Position numbers and translations under genes: made by a program | Assembly: GCA_022385805.1 (NCBI GenBank) | Contig: MU277738.1 | Span: 1-64,000 of the forward strand | Direction of reading: 5' to 3' | From: Pilatotrama ljubarskyi | Taxonomy: Eukaryota; Basidiomycota; Agaricomycetes; Polyporales; Polyporaceae | Length of the DNA: 64,000 bases | Shown here: positions 23,131 through 33,717 of the stretch, one piece after another | How the letters are laid out: every line of letters begins with the position of its first letter | How positions within the stretch are numbered: position 1 is the stretch's first letter | Notes under the pieces: generated by a model | Told to the model about the DNA's origin: nothing | Databases searched by the model: none | Seen by the model: only the letters and a program-made list of their open reading frames with translations

Positions 23131-23879
23131 GCTATTAAAGGAGGAAAGCCGCTAGCGAGTTGAGATGGTCAGGTGTGTGAGTATGAGTGGCTTGAGGCCG
23201 ACACTGGTACGACAAGGAGCTGAGATATAAGCACTCATTCAGATAGTTTGATAGGCCGGAAATAGTCTGACGTTCCGCATGTTTGAATGGGCTAGGGACG
23301 AGGTGACCCACAGTGCCTTCTTGAAAAGATGGTTGGTGCCACTGCGGCTGTATACAGATGGGAGGGTCGGCGTCAGGTTTCGTCTCCATCTAGCGGGGCT
23401 CACAGAGGTCAGGCTTCCTGTCCGCATCTGACTTGGGCGGGAGATGGCAACAGAGTCGGAGGCGTCTGTGGGTGTGGGGTCCTTGAAGCCGCCGGACACA
23501 AACTGTGTACCGTGTTGAACTGTCCGAAACGTCAGCTTCCGCTTGTGCCTGGCTGCGCGCTCGAGCTTAACATACGAAGTGACCACTGGATCCGGGTCTT
23601 CCCCGAACGCGCGCGAGTAGCGTGTGTGCACTCTCAGCAGAAGCATTCGCCACAGCACAGGATGCCGACGCAGGTTGATCCGACGAAGCGCGGCTCGGCC
23701 TCTTGGTTGTGCGTTCGAACACTAGGCCTCGGCTTACATCAGAATCGGGTGTCGTATACCGTATGTCAGCGCTTCACATTCATGATACGTGAGTTCATAA
23801 CTAAATATCGTCAGCCCTCCTCGATTCAGCGAGCTATAGATCTTCTTCCTGACATCCGTCACTACCCAGGGACATTGCC

Positions 23880-26662
23880 TTAAAACTCGACGAAGTTCAG
23901 CAAGCCAAGCAGGACCAGGCATACCGAGTACGCCGAAGTCATGTACCCTAGGTCGAGAGCGTCATCGGACACGCGCTCTTGTTCCAGTCTCACAGCGCAC
24001 TCACCAGCGATAGTGAACGCGTCTGACACGTTTCCTTCGAAGATGGCGTATAGCACACCCAGCAAGAGGGAGGCTAGGACGGGGAGGAGGATCGCCACGA
24101 AGATGCGGGCGAGCTGCCAGCCCTCGACGAACTCGATGCCGAGGTCCGTACGCGCCGTCAGCACTTGCATGAACTCGTGCCTGCCCTTCATCTGCTCGGG
24201 ATGATGCAAGAAGTATCGCAAACGCATATTCTTGGACGGACTCACGCCAGCTGGGCCCAGCCGGCGCGGGTATACGTAGGTGTGGTCAGCCTGGATAACG
24301 CAGTCGTAAGCACGTAAGAGAACAACCGTTCTGTGAGAAGACGACGTACGTAGACCATAGTCATCGAGCTGCGGAGAACGGAGTTGTCAGTATTCAGTAG
24401 TTTCAATGAACGAGCATGCAAGCACGAATCGGGAAAACGTACCGGACACTCCGGAGGGAGAACCACTTGCGCCATATCGTCCGCAGCTTATCGTAGGAGC
24501 GACTGAGTTCCTTCAGCACTTCTTCGTCGTCCCAGCTCGCCCTGATTTTGATGTAGGTATAGCTTGATCCTCGGAACGCCTTTAAGGGAAAGACGTTCCA
24601 TGTTGGCTTCCAGTCAACAGAGCAGCGACGGACAGCGTGAAGGCCCGCAGCATATGGACGATGCGGATACGGCTTCACCAACGCGGGGAGCCCGAGAACA
24701 GTAGCCTGCATCTTCCCCTTGATTCGTCCGTCTGCATCGCTCCCTGCTAAGTCACCAGGAGTGCCATGCTTCTCCTCCAGCGATAGCGTGAGCGAATCGG
24801 TAGATGAGAGGTCGCTCCGACGAAGGAGGATCAACTGCTTCTCCACGCCCTGCATCACCCTCGTGAACTGCATCGTCTGCTCGTGCCAGTGTCTCGTGCG
24901 CTTCTGGTGGTCGTCCAGGCACTGCTCGTGCAGACGGAGAAGGCGCTCGTATTGATACTCGTCGAACGCAGGTGACATTCTGCGTCGCCATCTGGGCGAT
25001 AGGCTCCGCTCGAGGGACAGATGCCGCCGACTCCGCCTCGCACTCGCATTGCTGTCTGGGCGTGTCACTGGATAGCGTGAAGAGTGTGATATCGAGCACT
25101 CGCGTCCGCGGCTTGGACTCCCACGTTTCCAATAGTGTCGGTAGAGCACGAGCTCAGGGGTGTGGCTCCGAGTCCTAGCGCCGCGATGTGACGAGCATTC
25201 TCGCTCCCTCCGCGGTTGCTCCTCGTGGTAAGGGCTGGATATGCTCGCAGCAATAAGACGACTCCTCCCTCTCTCCCGTTCATCTTCCGGACTCCGCGAA
25301 CGTGCACCTGTGGTGCTTGGGGGTGGCGGCGATCGAGATCCATTGTTTAATGAGCGCGAACGCGATCCAGGGAGCCGATGGGCTCGGCGGCTGAAGCTCC
25401 TCTCCGAGAGAGGAGGGCCGGGACGCTGGTAGTCGGCCTCCGAATGATAGCCCCACGTCCTGGAGATACGACATTGACGTGGAGGACTATACAATTCAGG
25501 AGAGACACTCCGAAAGTGTGAGGGAACGCCAACGGCAGGCGGTGATTCACACCGACTTGGTAGGGGAATCGGTCCCTCGTCTGGATGACTGGACGGGGGT
25601 ATACGCCAGGAGCACGTAGAACCCATTTCGCACGCCGATGTAGAGAGCCGACGGTGCGACGCCGGAGATGAGTTGCGAGATGTGGGGGCGGGAACTTTAA
25701 TGTAGATAGGTTGTGGTGAAAGGGACTGGATGATTATGGCCTGGGAAGCGCCCTGAGGTGGGGCGTCCGATGCGGGGAGGTCAACCTGGAAAATACTGGA
25801 TTTTCTTTCGTCGAGGCCCCCGTTCGGAGAGTTAGCGCGCTCGGAACCTACGGCGGACGCCGGCAGACCGATGCTCGAGATTATCGAGGTATCTTCGTCA
25901 AGTCTAGTCGCGGGAGGATGCTCCGATGATATGGTCTGCACAGCGATACCATGCCCATTGTCCCGGTCGACGCCGGCTGAACTCTGTGCGGCCATCGAGC
26001 TTCTGATCGAGAGACGATCCATCGAGGGGACGGGACAGCATTGCGGCGACGGTCGGCACACTATTGGCTCAGCCGAAGATTCAAGCGGTGTGGAATTCGC
26101 CGTAAACAGCACAGGCGCCGTAGGAGCGACTGATGGTACCGGGATGTACATCGCAGGTGGAGATGGGGCAGGTGCTGCAGAAGGCAGCAGCATCGTTGGT
26201 CCACAGCTGCAGCGAAAGGGTGGGGTGAGTGACTTACCTTTTAGTGCTACTGAAGGAGTAACCGTCTGATCCGGCCCACCGCCTAGCTGACCGTTAGGAG
26301 ACATTCCCGTTCGCGAAGGAGTCGATAGCGCTATTGGCGCATTGCGTTCGTAACCCGGCCTGTCATGGGAGTCTGCTCTAGGCTGAGCTCTCCTGGAGGC
26401 ATCGACTCGAAGCGCTTCGTTCACTGTCATGAATGGATTAGCTATCGATCAGAACTCATCCAAACGAGACGCTGCGCTTACTCCAGTGAGGACGTCGAGA
26501 CAAGCTACGGGTGCGTCGGTGTACGCGTCTCGAGGGACGCAGGCCGGCCTCCAGATCATCCGGCTGTACGTACCGCTGTTGGGCGATCTCGACCGCCTCA
26601 ACGAGCCTGTGGAACTCTTCCTCCTCTTGCTCCTCGCGTGCAACCGAGTAGCTGTTCCCCAT
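23880..26662 (-). CDS. Arg/Ser-rich protein with C-terminal transmembrane pair, candidate N-myristoylation
   Basis: The protein starts MGNSYSVAREEQEEEEFHRL: Gly2 and Ser6 fit an N-myristoylation consensus. A first intron joins 'SRRPHW' to 'MNEALRVDASRR'. A long central region is low-complexity and rich in Ser, Pro and Arg ('GSRSRSLNNGSRSPPPP', 'RSRSPEDERERGRSR'), followed by a charged helix ('QYERLLRLHEQCLDDHQKR'). A conserved-looking block then reads 'SWDDEEVLKELSRSYDKLR' and 'WRKWFSLRSV|RSMTMVY'. The last exon reads 'YFLHHPEQMKGRHEFMQVL' and 'GIEFVEGWQLARIFVAILLPV', with two hydrophobic helices ending 'SAYSVCLVLLGLLNFVEF'. That C-terminal module is familiar from uncharacterised basidiomycete proteins. 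It sits head-to-tail downstream of nothing related; the seven-helix gene follows on the same strand. Function unknown; membrane-tethered at both ends is inferred. Confidence 0.65.
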
Positions 26663-29600
26663 GATGGCGAGGGTCAGCCTCCAAGCAAGGATATGCTTCG
26701 CAGCGGGAGCGGTCTGTGGACGGCCGCGTTGTCAGCGACCCGACGCGACCTTTGTATTCCTGACAGCCGCCAATCCGTGATTTTCGCAGAGCGGTGCTTG
26801 GACAGAGCGGCACCGCCTCGAGTCTGGAATGGAAGGGTCCTCTTCTGACCGCATTGTCTATTCCCACTGGCTGTCAACACAGGCGGGCACGAGCACAAGA
26901 CGGCGTCAGAACTAAGTAGATGGCGCTAGACAAAGATAGCACGCACGCAGGACCGTGTGTGTGCAATCTGCACAGCGAGAATTCGCCATGGAAGCTGGCT
27001 ACAAGGCGCCAAGTGGGCGTCCGCGTGAGGCCGCTACGGACCGCAGCCGATTCAGCCTTTGTAAGGCTGAGCGTATGCACTTGTCAACGTGAGTTGGCTG
27101 AGGTCATGACGATTGCAGGCCAAGGGCTTCAGCGAGAGAGGATCGTCCAAAGACGAGCTCAACGGCCGAGCCTGCAGTGACCGGAGTCAAAACGCGCGTC
27201 AGTGTCATTCTCGCAGGATGACCACTGGCACAGTCCACGTGAGGCGAACGACATTCTCAGGATTCGCCTCTGTTGCCATGCCGTGCATTATAAACCGAGC
27301 ACGATGGGATAGTAGCAGCCTTCCCAATGGTCTATGCATTATGAGTCGACAGTCGAGACGACTCGGCGCTAATAATTATACCGTGCTTGCCAGGGCCCAT
27401 GAGCATCATCCACGTGGCGCAAACTCCGCGACGTCGACAATGTACCCTTTCGCGGTGTCCGAGATACATATACTGTACTGAATTCGAGTCCTCAACAGTA
27501 CCGAGCGTACATCGCTACGGAAGTCTGCAGTAAGTCGGCGTCCTGGACGGCAAAGATCTCATGAAGATAAGTGATCAAGTACATTCCCGCGAGATTCTAC
27601 GTGCTACCCGGTCATGTCGACCGCTCATCCGTAAACTCCCAATATACTGTATGTACGCGAGACTCCAGCGTCGGAGAGCTGGGCCGTACGCGCCAGTGGC
27701 ATGCCCACTCTGCTCGGGCGTGGTCGAGCCTGACCGCGAGAGGTTGCGGTCAAGGCATCGTTTCCAGCACAGTGGGCAGCCCACGTACACAGATCCGCAC
27801 TTTGTCGACGCTTTCTCGCATGGCTGCTATCGCAACGTCCGCGGAGATGGCGCTGGCGAAGATTCCACAGTGAGAGGCGCGACGGTGGGAGATCGCTCGG
27901 CACCTCCGGATGACGAGCGCGCGCCTTTGCAAAGTGACGGGATTCCGGAGCGGCGCTCAGGGCCACGTCCGAGAGAAGGAGGAGTACGGCATTGTATGAG
28001 CTCTGGGATGTCGCCCGGGGAGATGGTGACATCGGGCATGCTGAGCGAGCTTATCCGGCAGCACTTGCGCAAACACAGACCGGGAAAGGGGGCGCCAGGT
28101 GCACGTCGTCGACGCCTGTGGACTCTGGAGCACGCGCTGGAGTCCTGGAATGTATGCATACAGCGTGTGCGAGCCATCGCGTTGGGACCCCAGGGAGATG
28201 GCACGCATTCGTCTGGCCAGTCTTGCTGGCTAGAAAAAGGAGAGACTGCCTGGGAGTTGTGCCAGATCCAGATGCCCTAATTCATTCCTCAAAATGAGCG
28301 AGCGAAGGGACAGCGCTTCGGCTACGAGTCGCCCGTTGCCTGCCCACCCTGATAACAACCCAAACAGCTCCGGGGTCTAGATATCATCAAGGAGGGAACT
28401 ATCGGAGAGCGGAGAGCTCCGGAGAGGGAAACCGGATGGAAGAGCGATGGACACTTTGGCGGGCCCTGGTACGTTGCTCGAGACTTCGCATACGGCCGCG
28501 TGCACGCTGGATCCTCTGGAGAGCGGCAGAGGCGGCGGTCGCGCCAGACTCACGGGCGATCGACTGCGCATGGATGGCACGCGTCACGCGTCTCGCGTGT
28601 CTGAGGGTGTGCAAGGACGCCTCCAGAGGGCCCTGTGAGACGCCTGAAACAGAAAATCGCCCGAAGGATCCGCCGTGCGTATCTCGGACGGCGGGGTTGC
28701 GTACCGTGATTGGATCATGAAGCTGAGTGCCGCGTATCCCGAACGAATAGCGGTAGAGCGAGGAGACCGAGAGCTGCTGGTGTCGCGGGCACGGGAGCAG
28801 GGAGGGCAGATCTGGGTGAGTTCCAGTCGAGAGAGCAATGAGAAGGCGCTGTGGAACCAACCGAGGTGGGCCAAGCTGATCGACCAGCCCTAGGACAGCC
28901 CAAAATGCGTTACGCCATCTACTTGCGCTGCTTCATGCATCGACCGGCCCAGCTATGGCGACGATGCGAACGACGCTGAGACCTGTCGTACGACGTGACC
29001 GCCGTGGACGCACGTACCTGCATATATCGCACGACAGGACGTCGTCCCCCGGCGACTGAAGATACCCGGTTTCGCGAGTCATCTACAGTTCTGAGAAAGC
29101 AGACCGCACGAGCCCGGCGAAACGTACCTTGTTCGAACAGAACGAGAGTAAGGGCGTGTGGCATGCAGGAACAAGCATTTGAGTCGGGTACGTGGAGAGC
29201 ATGAATTCGCAGCATAGCTTCCAAGTCAGATTTTAGCATGAGCCGCAGCCGCGTACCGCTGAAGAAAGCCCGAGGCGGGGAATCGGGAGTAGAGCTGCCG
29301 CAGATCGCCGCACAGAGCCAGCGTGAGCAGGTGTCAGAACAACGCAGTCTACAGACGTGAGTCAAAGGAGACTCGAGAGACGTGTGCGCAAGACGCTCAG
29401 CTGTCGAAGCTAGGACGAGCGGTCGCGAGCTTCTTTCTGTGCCGATCGTCTTTATGAGCGTCCTGTGCAAGTCCTGTCCACTTACCGTGAGCGTGAGTGC
29501 GCAGTAAGAATTTGAGGCTTGCGGTGGCCACGAGTAGACCTGAATATGTACCTCACCTGTTACAGGTCGAAGACGAGCATCCGACCACCCGACAGCTTGA

Positions 29601-30679
29601 CCGCTGGGCTCATGCCGGACGTCGACGGAGACGGTTGCGGGGCTTGAGCGGACGGGGCCCAAGCAAGCGGCGTGGCTTATAAGATGGCGGCTGGCGCCTA
29701 GACCGGACGCGGGCGATCGGTCCATGTGCGGCAAATCAAAGGTATTGCCGGGTGGTTTGACCGTTTCGAGCAAGTAGAATCGAGGGGCGGCGTTGAGTAG
29801 CGTGGTGGGGCCGAGCGAGCGGCTCGATCAGCGGGGAGCAACTAGCCAATTTTGCAGAAGGATCGCGATGCGAACATGCCGTACTGGGATGGTCTTGTCC
29901 GAATTTGTTTAAAGGGATGGTATCGCAGCAAGAAAGGCCGAGGTGAGAGCACTACTGCAATACTGTACTGTTCTGGAAGCAAACAAGCTGCAGCTGGGGA
30001 GATTCGAGATGGATCGGAGCGGGGCGTTGTGCCGATGAATTGGGAGAGAAGAGGAAGGAAGCTTAAGGCGCTGTGAACGACCGAGAGGGGTTTCCTGACT
30101 GAGTTGGAGATGTGGCAAATATTGCCGGTGCGCAGTCCTGGGAGTCTTCTTGCGCGTTTCCTGCGCCGCGCGTCCCGTTCTCATCAGCTGCACTCATCCA
30201 AACGTCCCCTGTCCCTCTGGGGGCAAAGTGGATGCATGCGCTGAAGCAGACGTGCTCTGTGCGTACGAGGAGATAGACGCCGGGGAGTGGTTTAGGGGAG
30301 GCGTCGGCAGGGCGGCAGTGCTTACGTGATGGTGTAATTTTTGAGGGCCCCATTGTCGGGACGAGCGAGCATCATCGATATCCGAACCCGATCTCCCCCA
30401 GAGCACTCCATTTCCTCCGCTTCCGTACCACCGACGCCCACCTGCTGCTGCAAGGAACACGCTCAGTCCCAATCCGGAGAACACAAACGTAACCGTCCTT
30501 TTCCGTCCTCGCTCCTGTCTCTGCTCACCCCAGCGTCGCCCCTGCCAACTGCAGCTGCAACGAACGACGACACAGCGACGCCCGTCCGACAACAATATAT
30601 CATACGTGCCACCCTTTCGCAGCAGCGAGAACTGCAGCAACAGCAGCAGCAGACGTCTCGCTATCCTCACCTGCCCAGC
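26663..30679. other. Long gene-poor stretch
   Basis: Four kilobases with overlapping open frames on both strands (largest 27561-28280 plus and 28919-29773 minus). None shows a domain, bias or splice-consistent pairing, and the largest lie opposite one another. No transposase, reverse transcriptase or long terminal repeat was recognised. The right end (30.2-30.68 kb) is the presumed 5' region of the next gene and contains CAG-rich sequence. Confidence 0.4.
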
Positions 30680-32921
30680 ATGGCGCTCGTCGTGCCTCCC
30701 CCGCCTGTCGAGAACCTCAGGCGCTCCCCCCGCATCTCCGTACGCCGTCAGATATCCATATCCTCTCCTCCGAGTTCCCGCATCGCCCCTTCTCTCCCCC
30801 GGACTTCGCCCATCCGCGTCCGTCCTTCTTCCACGCTTCGCACACGCCCACGCAGCCGCGATGCATACAAGTCCCGCACCCGTGTGAGCCCCCACCCCCA
30901 TCCTCCCGTCTCCAGCCCCGCGTCAGCCCCAGAGGGTGAGAGGCCTCCCGTAAGGGCAGGCACCAAGCGTAAGAGGTCCCCCGTCGAGCCTGATCAGCCC
31001 GATCTCCCGCGATACGAGCTCGTCGTCGCGCATGTCCGGCCAGACGGGCAGTCGCAGACGCCACGACAGCTACGCTACGCCAAGCGCCAGCGACTGCTTT
31101 CCCAGTCCGGCAACGATACGGACACACGTGTTCCCTCCCCTTGCCAGCAGCGTGTGTCGCCGCCACATTCACCTTCGGGACAAGAGAACGCTCGTGCTCC
31201 ACCGCAACACGAGCGCTTATGTCCTCCACCCCCAGAGCAAGAGTCGTCGAACGCCGAGTCCGGCTCTCCTGATACCAGCACCGTCACAGACGAGGATGCT
31301 GCAGCGTCCGCTGTGGACCCCGATGCGCCCATCTTCACCCCTCTCTGCCGTCTGCGGCCGCTCTCCTGCCGGACTGCCCAGACCGAGAGGGATTTGACGC
31401 TCTGGAAGACGGCGTGCCAGGAGCGCGTCGAGCACTTGTAAGCTCTCGCTTGTATTCGCTGCTCGCACAGCTTGCTCATGCGTGCGCCCGGGCTTGTGTA
31501 GGAAACGAGTCTACAACAATGTCTATGACGCTATCATGCACGCCGAGGCTGAAGCCGCTGCTCGGCGGCAACCTACGAAAGCCCTTTCGTATACCCCTTC
31601 AGAGCCACGGCACGTCTCCGATCGCAGTAACGCGGAGTCGTCGACCTCTGCGAACCAGACCCAGTTCGAGTTCTATACCCCTCCTGATGTCGACGCGGAC
31701 GGCGATACCGACATGGACTCGGCTGATACGAGTGCGGACGCTGGTGACTTTGACGATGACGACGACGATGACGACGACGATGAGGACGATGGCGAGTACT
31801 CCTCGGGAGTGGAGACCCCCCAGGCGACATACGAGCAAGTCATCGTGCTCGATACTCCGTCCTCTGCTCCGTCCGCCTCTTCTTTACCTCAGCCAACGCC
31901 GGCACCGTCAACCTACCCGGCGGTCCCGAGGCTCCCGCGCCTCTCCTCCATTCGCATATCCAATCTCGAGCCGCACCCGCCCTCGACTCGGAACGGTGTC
32001 TCCTTCATCGGGCGCGGGACGCCCGCAGACCCGAAGCGCCTTGCGGACTGGAAGGCGCCGGCCCCGCCTCTTCCTTCGCGCCAGCGAGCGATGGAGGTGT
32101 GGACGCCGGATTCGGCCCCGATGGGGCTGTTCTTCACGCAGGAGATGGTCCCCCAGCCGAGTCTGCCTCTGGCTCCGATGGGTGCGAGCACGCACGAAGG
32201 GATGCAGGCCGACGTAGACGTGCGGATGCAGATGCAGCCCGGTTTCGACATGAGCATGAGCATGGGCGTGAACATGCACATGGACGTGGACGTGGGCGTG
32301 AACATGCACGGGCGGCTGGCGTGGCTCGACCCGTCGCTCCGCGCGGGGTCCCTCTCGCCGTCCCCCTCTGGCGCCGCGTCGCCTTCGTCGCCGTTCATCC
32401 ACGGCTCGCATACTCCGAATCCCGCCTTCGACAACAGCAGCAGCAGCGGCGCGGGGTATCCGTTCCCCGACGTGTCCTCGGCCCGTCCTGAGCTCGGGCT
32501 CCATCCAGCGGTCGCAGGCGCAGGCACGCTGAGCCCGACGGGGTGCGCGCTGCACGAGAGCTTCCTGGAGTGTCTGCGGGCGCCGGACGGGTGCGCGTGC
32601 GCGGGCCCGGCTCTTGATGCTTGTGCGCCCTCCGCGCACCCCTTGCCTTCGCTCTCGCTCTCGCCGTCCCCGAGTCCGTCGTACTCCCCGACGCCGTCGC
32701 CGCCGCATCATTCGGTCAGCGCGGAGTCGGGGATGGCCATTGGGATGGAGATGGAGATGGGGTTGGGAATGGAGGTGGGATCGGGAGGGGGTGTGGGGAT
32801 GGGGATGGGCGGGGCGGCAGCGCTGCCGCCGTCGGCGGTGTTCCCGAACCAGGAGCTGGCGCAGTTCGTGCGCTCGCATTTGGTGCCGGGATCTGTGACG
32901 TTGGGGCGCGCGTTGGGGTGA
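30680..32921 (+). CDS. Large low-complexity acidic/proline-rich protein G, function unknown
   Basis: Two exons (30680-31437, 31502-32921), about 725 residues. The ATG MALVVPPPPVENLRRSPRIS is preferred; the frame is open from 30341, but the upstream part looks like a leader. Basic patch 'KRKRSPVEP' is a candidate nuclear signal. The splice joins 'CQERVEHL' to 'KRVYNNVYDAIMHAEAEAAA', the least disordered segment and the one copied at 41 kb. Then come an Asp run of about nine residues with 'DEDDGEYSSGVETPQATYEQ', Ser/Pro-rich stretches, Met-rich repeats ('MSMSMGVNMHMDVDVG') and a Gly/Met-rich tail. No known domain. Mostly disordered by composition, possibly a nuclear regulator, but that is a guess. 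Confidence 0.6.
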
Positions 32922-33717
32922 GCGTCTTCGCCGCGGTTGGTATCCGTCTCTCTGCTCTTCCGCCCAAGCACGGCGCTCGCGCCATCCTCACTCTCCGCGC
33001 TCGGGTCGTCCCCGTCTACCCTCACGCCGTCGTTCCGATCTCTCGTCCCGGTCGCACGCGTACACACACGCACGTCTCCGCCGCCCGTCCGGATCGCCAT
33101 CTCGCTCGTCGTATCGTCGCTTTCTCGTCGCTTTGCTCTCGCAGTCATCTCTCTCTCCGGTTTCTCTCGCATAAGTTTGTGTTTGTCCCGTCCCGTCTCC
33201 GCTTTTCTCGTCTCATTTATCTGGTCTTGTCGGACATGCATGGATGGGCTCTGGGTCTGGCGTGTCTACCTACGTACCTGCGGGTTTCTGATTCGAGCGC
33301 TCGGGCTTGCGCGCGTCGACGTCGTATACGTAGTAGTGATATCTAGTACATACTCGGAGTGCTAAGCGCTAGTATGTATAAGTAGAGTTACGCAAGGCCT
33401 TCTTCGGAGCTCCTGTATCTTTTTGTGCCTGATTACGGATTGTAAACTTACTTGCCCCGCGTGCTGAATCGTGTTCTGGTGTTCTGGTGTTTGAGACCGG
33501 TTGGCTGGGTGATACGGTTGCGGTGAGAGGAGGCTTTGTGCTCGAGACTACAGAGCAGGTTGCATACTGTATATATACCCAAGCCCAGGAGCGCCACCGC
33601 CACATGTCCCGCGCGCGTCCACCTCGCACTCGAGCTCGAGCCCCTCCAGCCCCCTTCCCGGTACGGTATTCGGTGCGAGGATGTGCAGCGTAGGTTGACG
33701 TACGAAAAGAGATGTCG
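32922..33717. other. 3' flanks of convergent genes G and E
   Basis: Gene G ends rightward and gene E ends leftward into this interval, which presumably holds both 3' ends. It is CT-rich near 33.1-33.2 kb. Open frames here are continuations in other frames and carry no motif. Confidence 0.4.

Noticed and set aside
27561..28280. 239-codon plus-strand frame
   Set aside because: No domain, no splice-consistent extension, equal-sized frames opposite; composition fits non-coding GC-rich DNA.
28919..29773. 284-codon minus-strand frame
   Set aside because: Single isolated frame without motif, promoter signal or paralogue; possible but unsupported.
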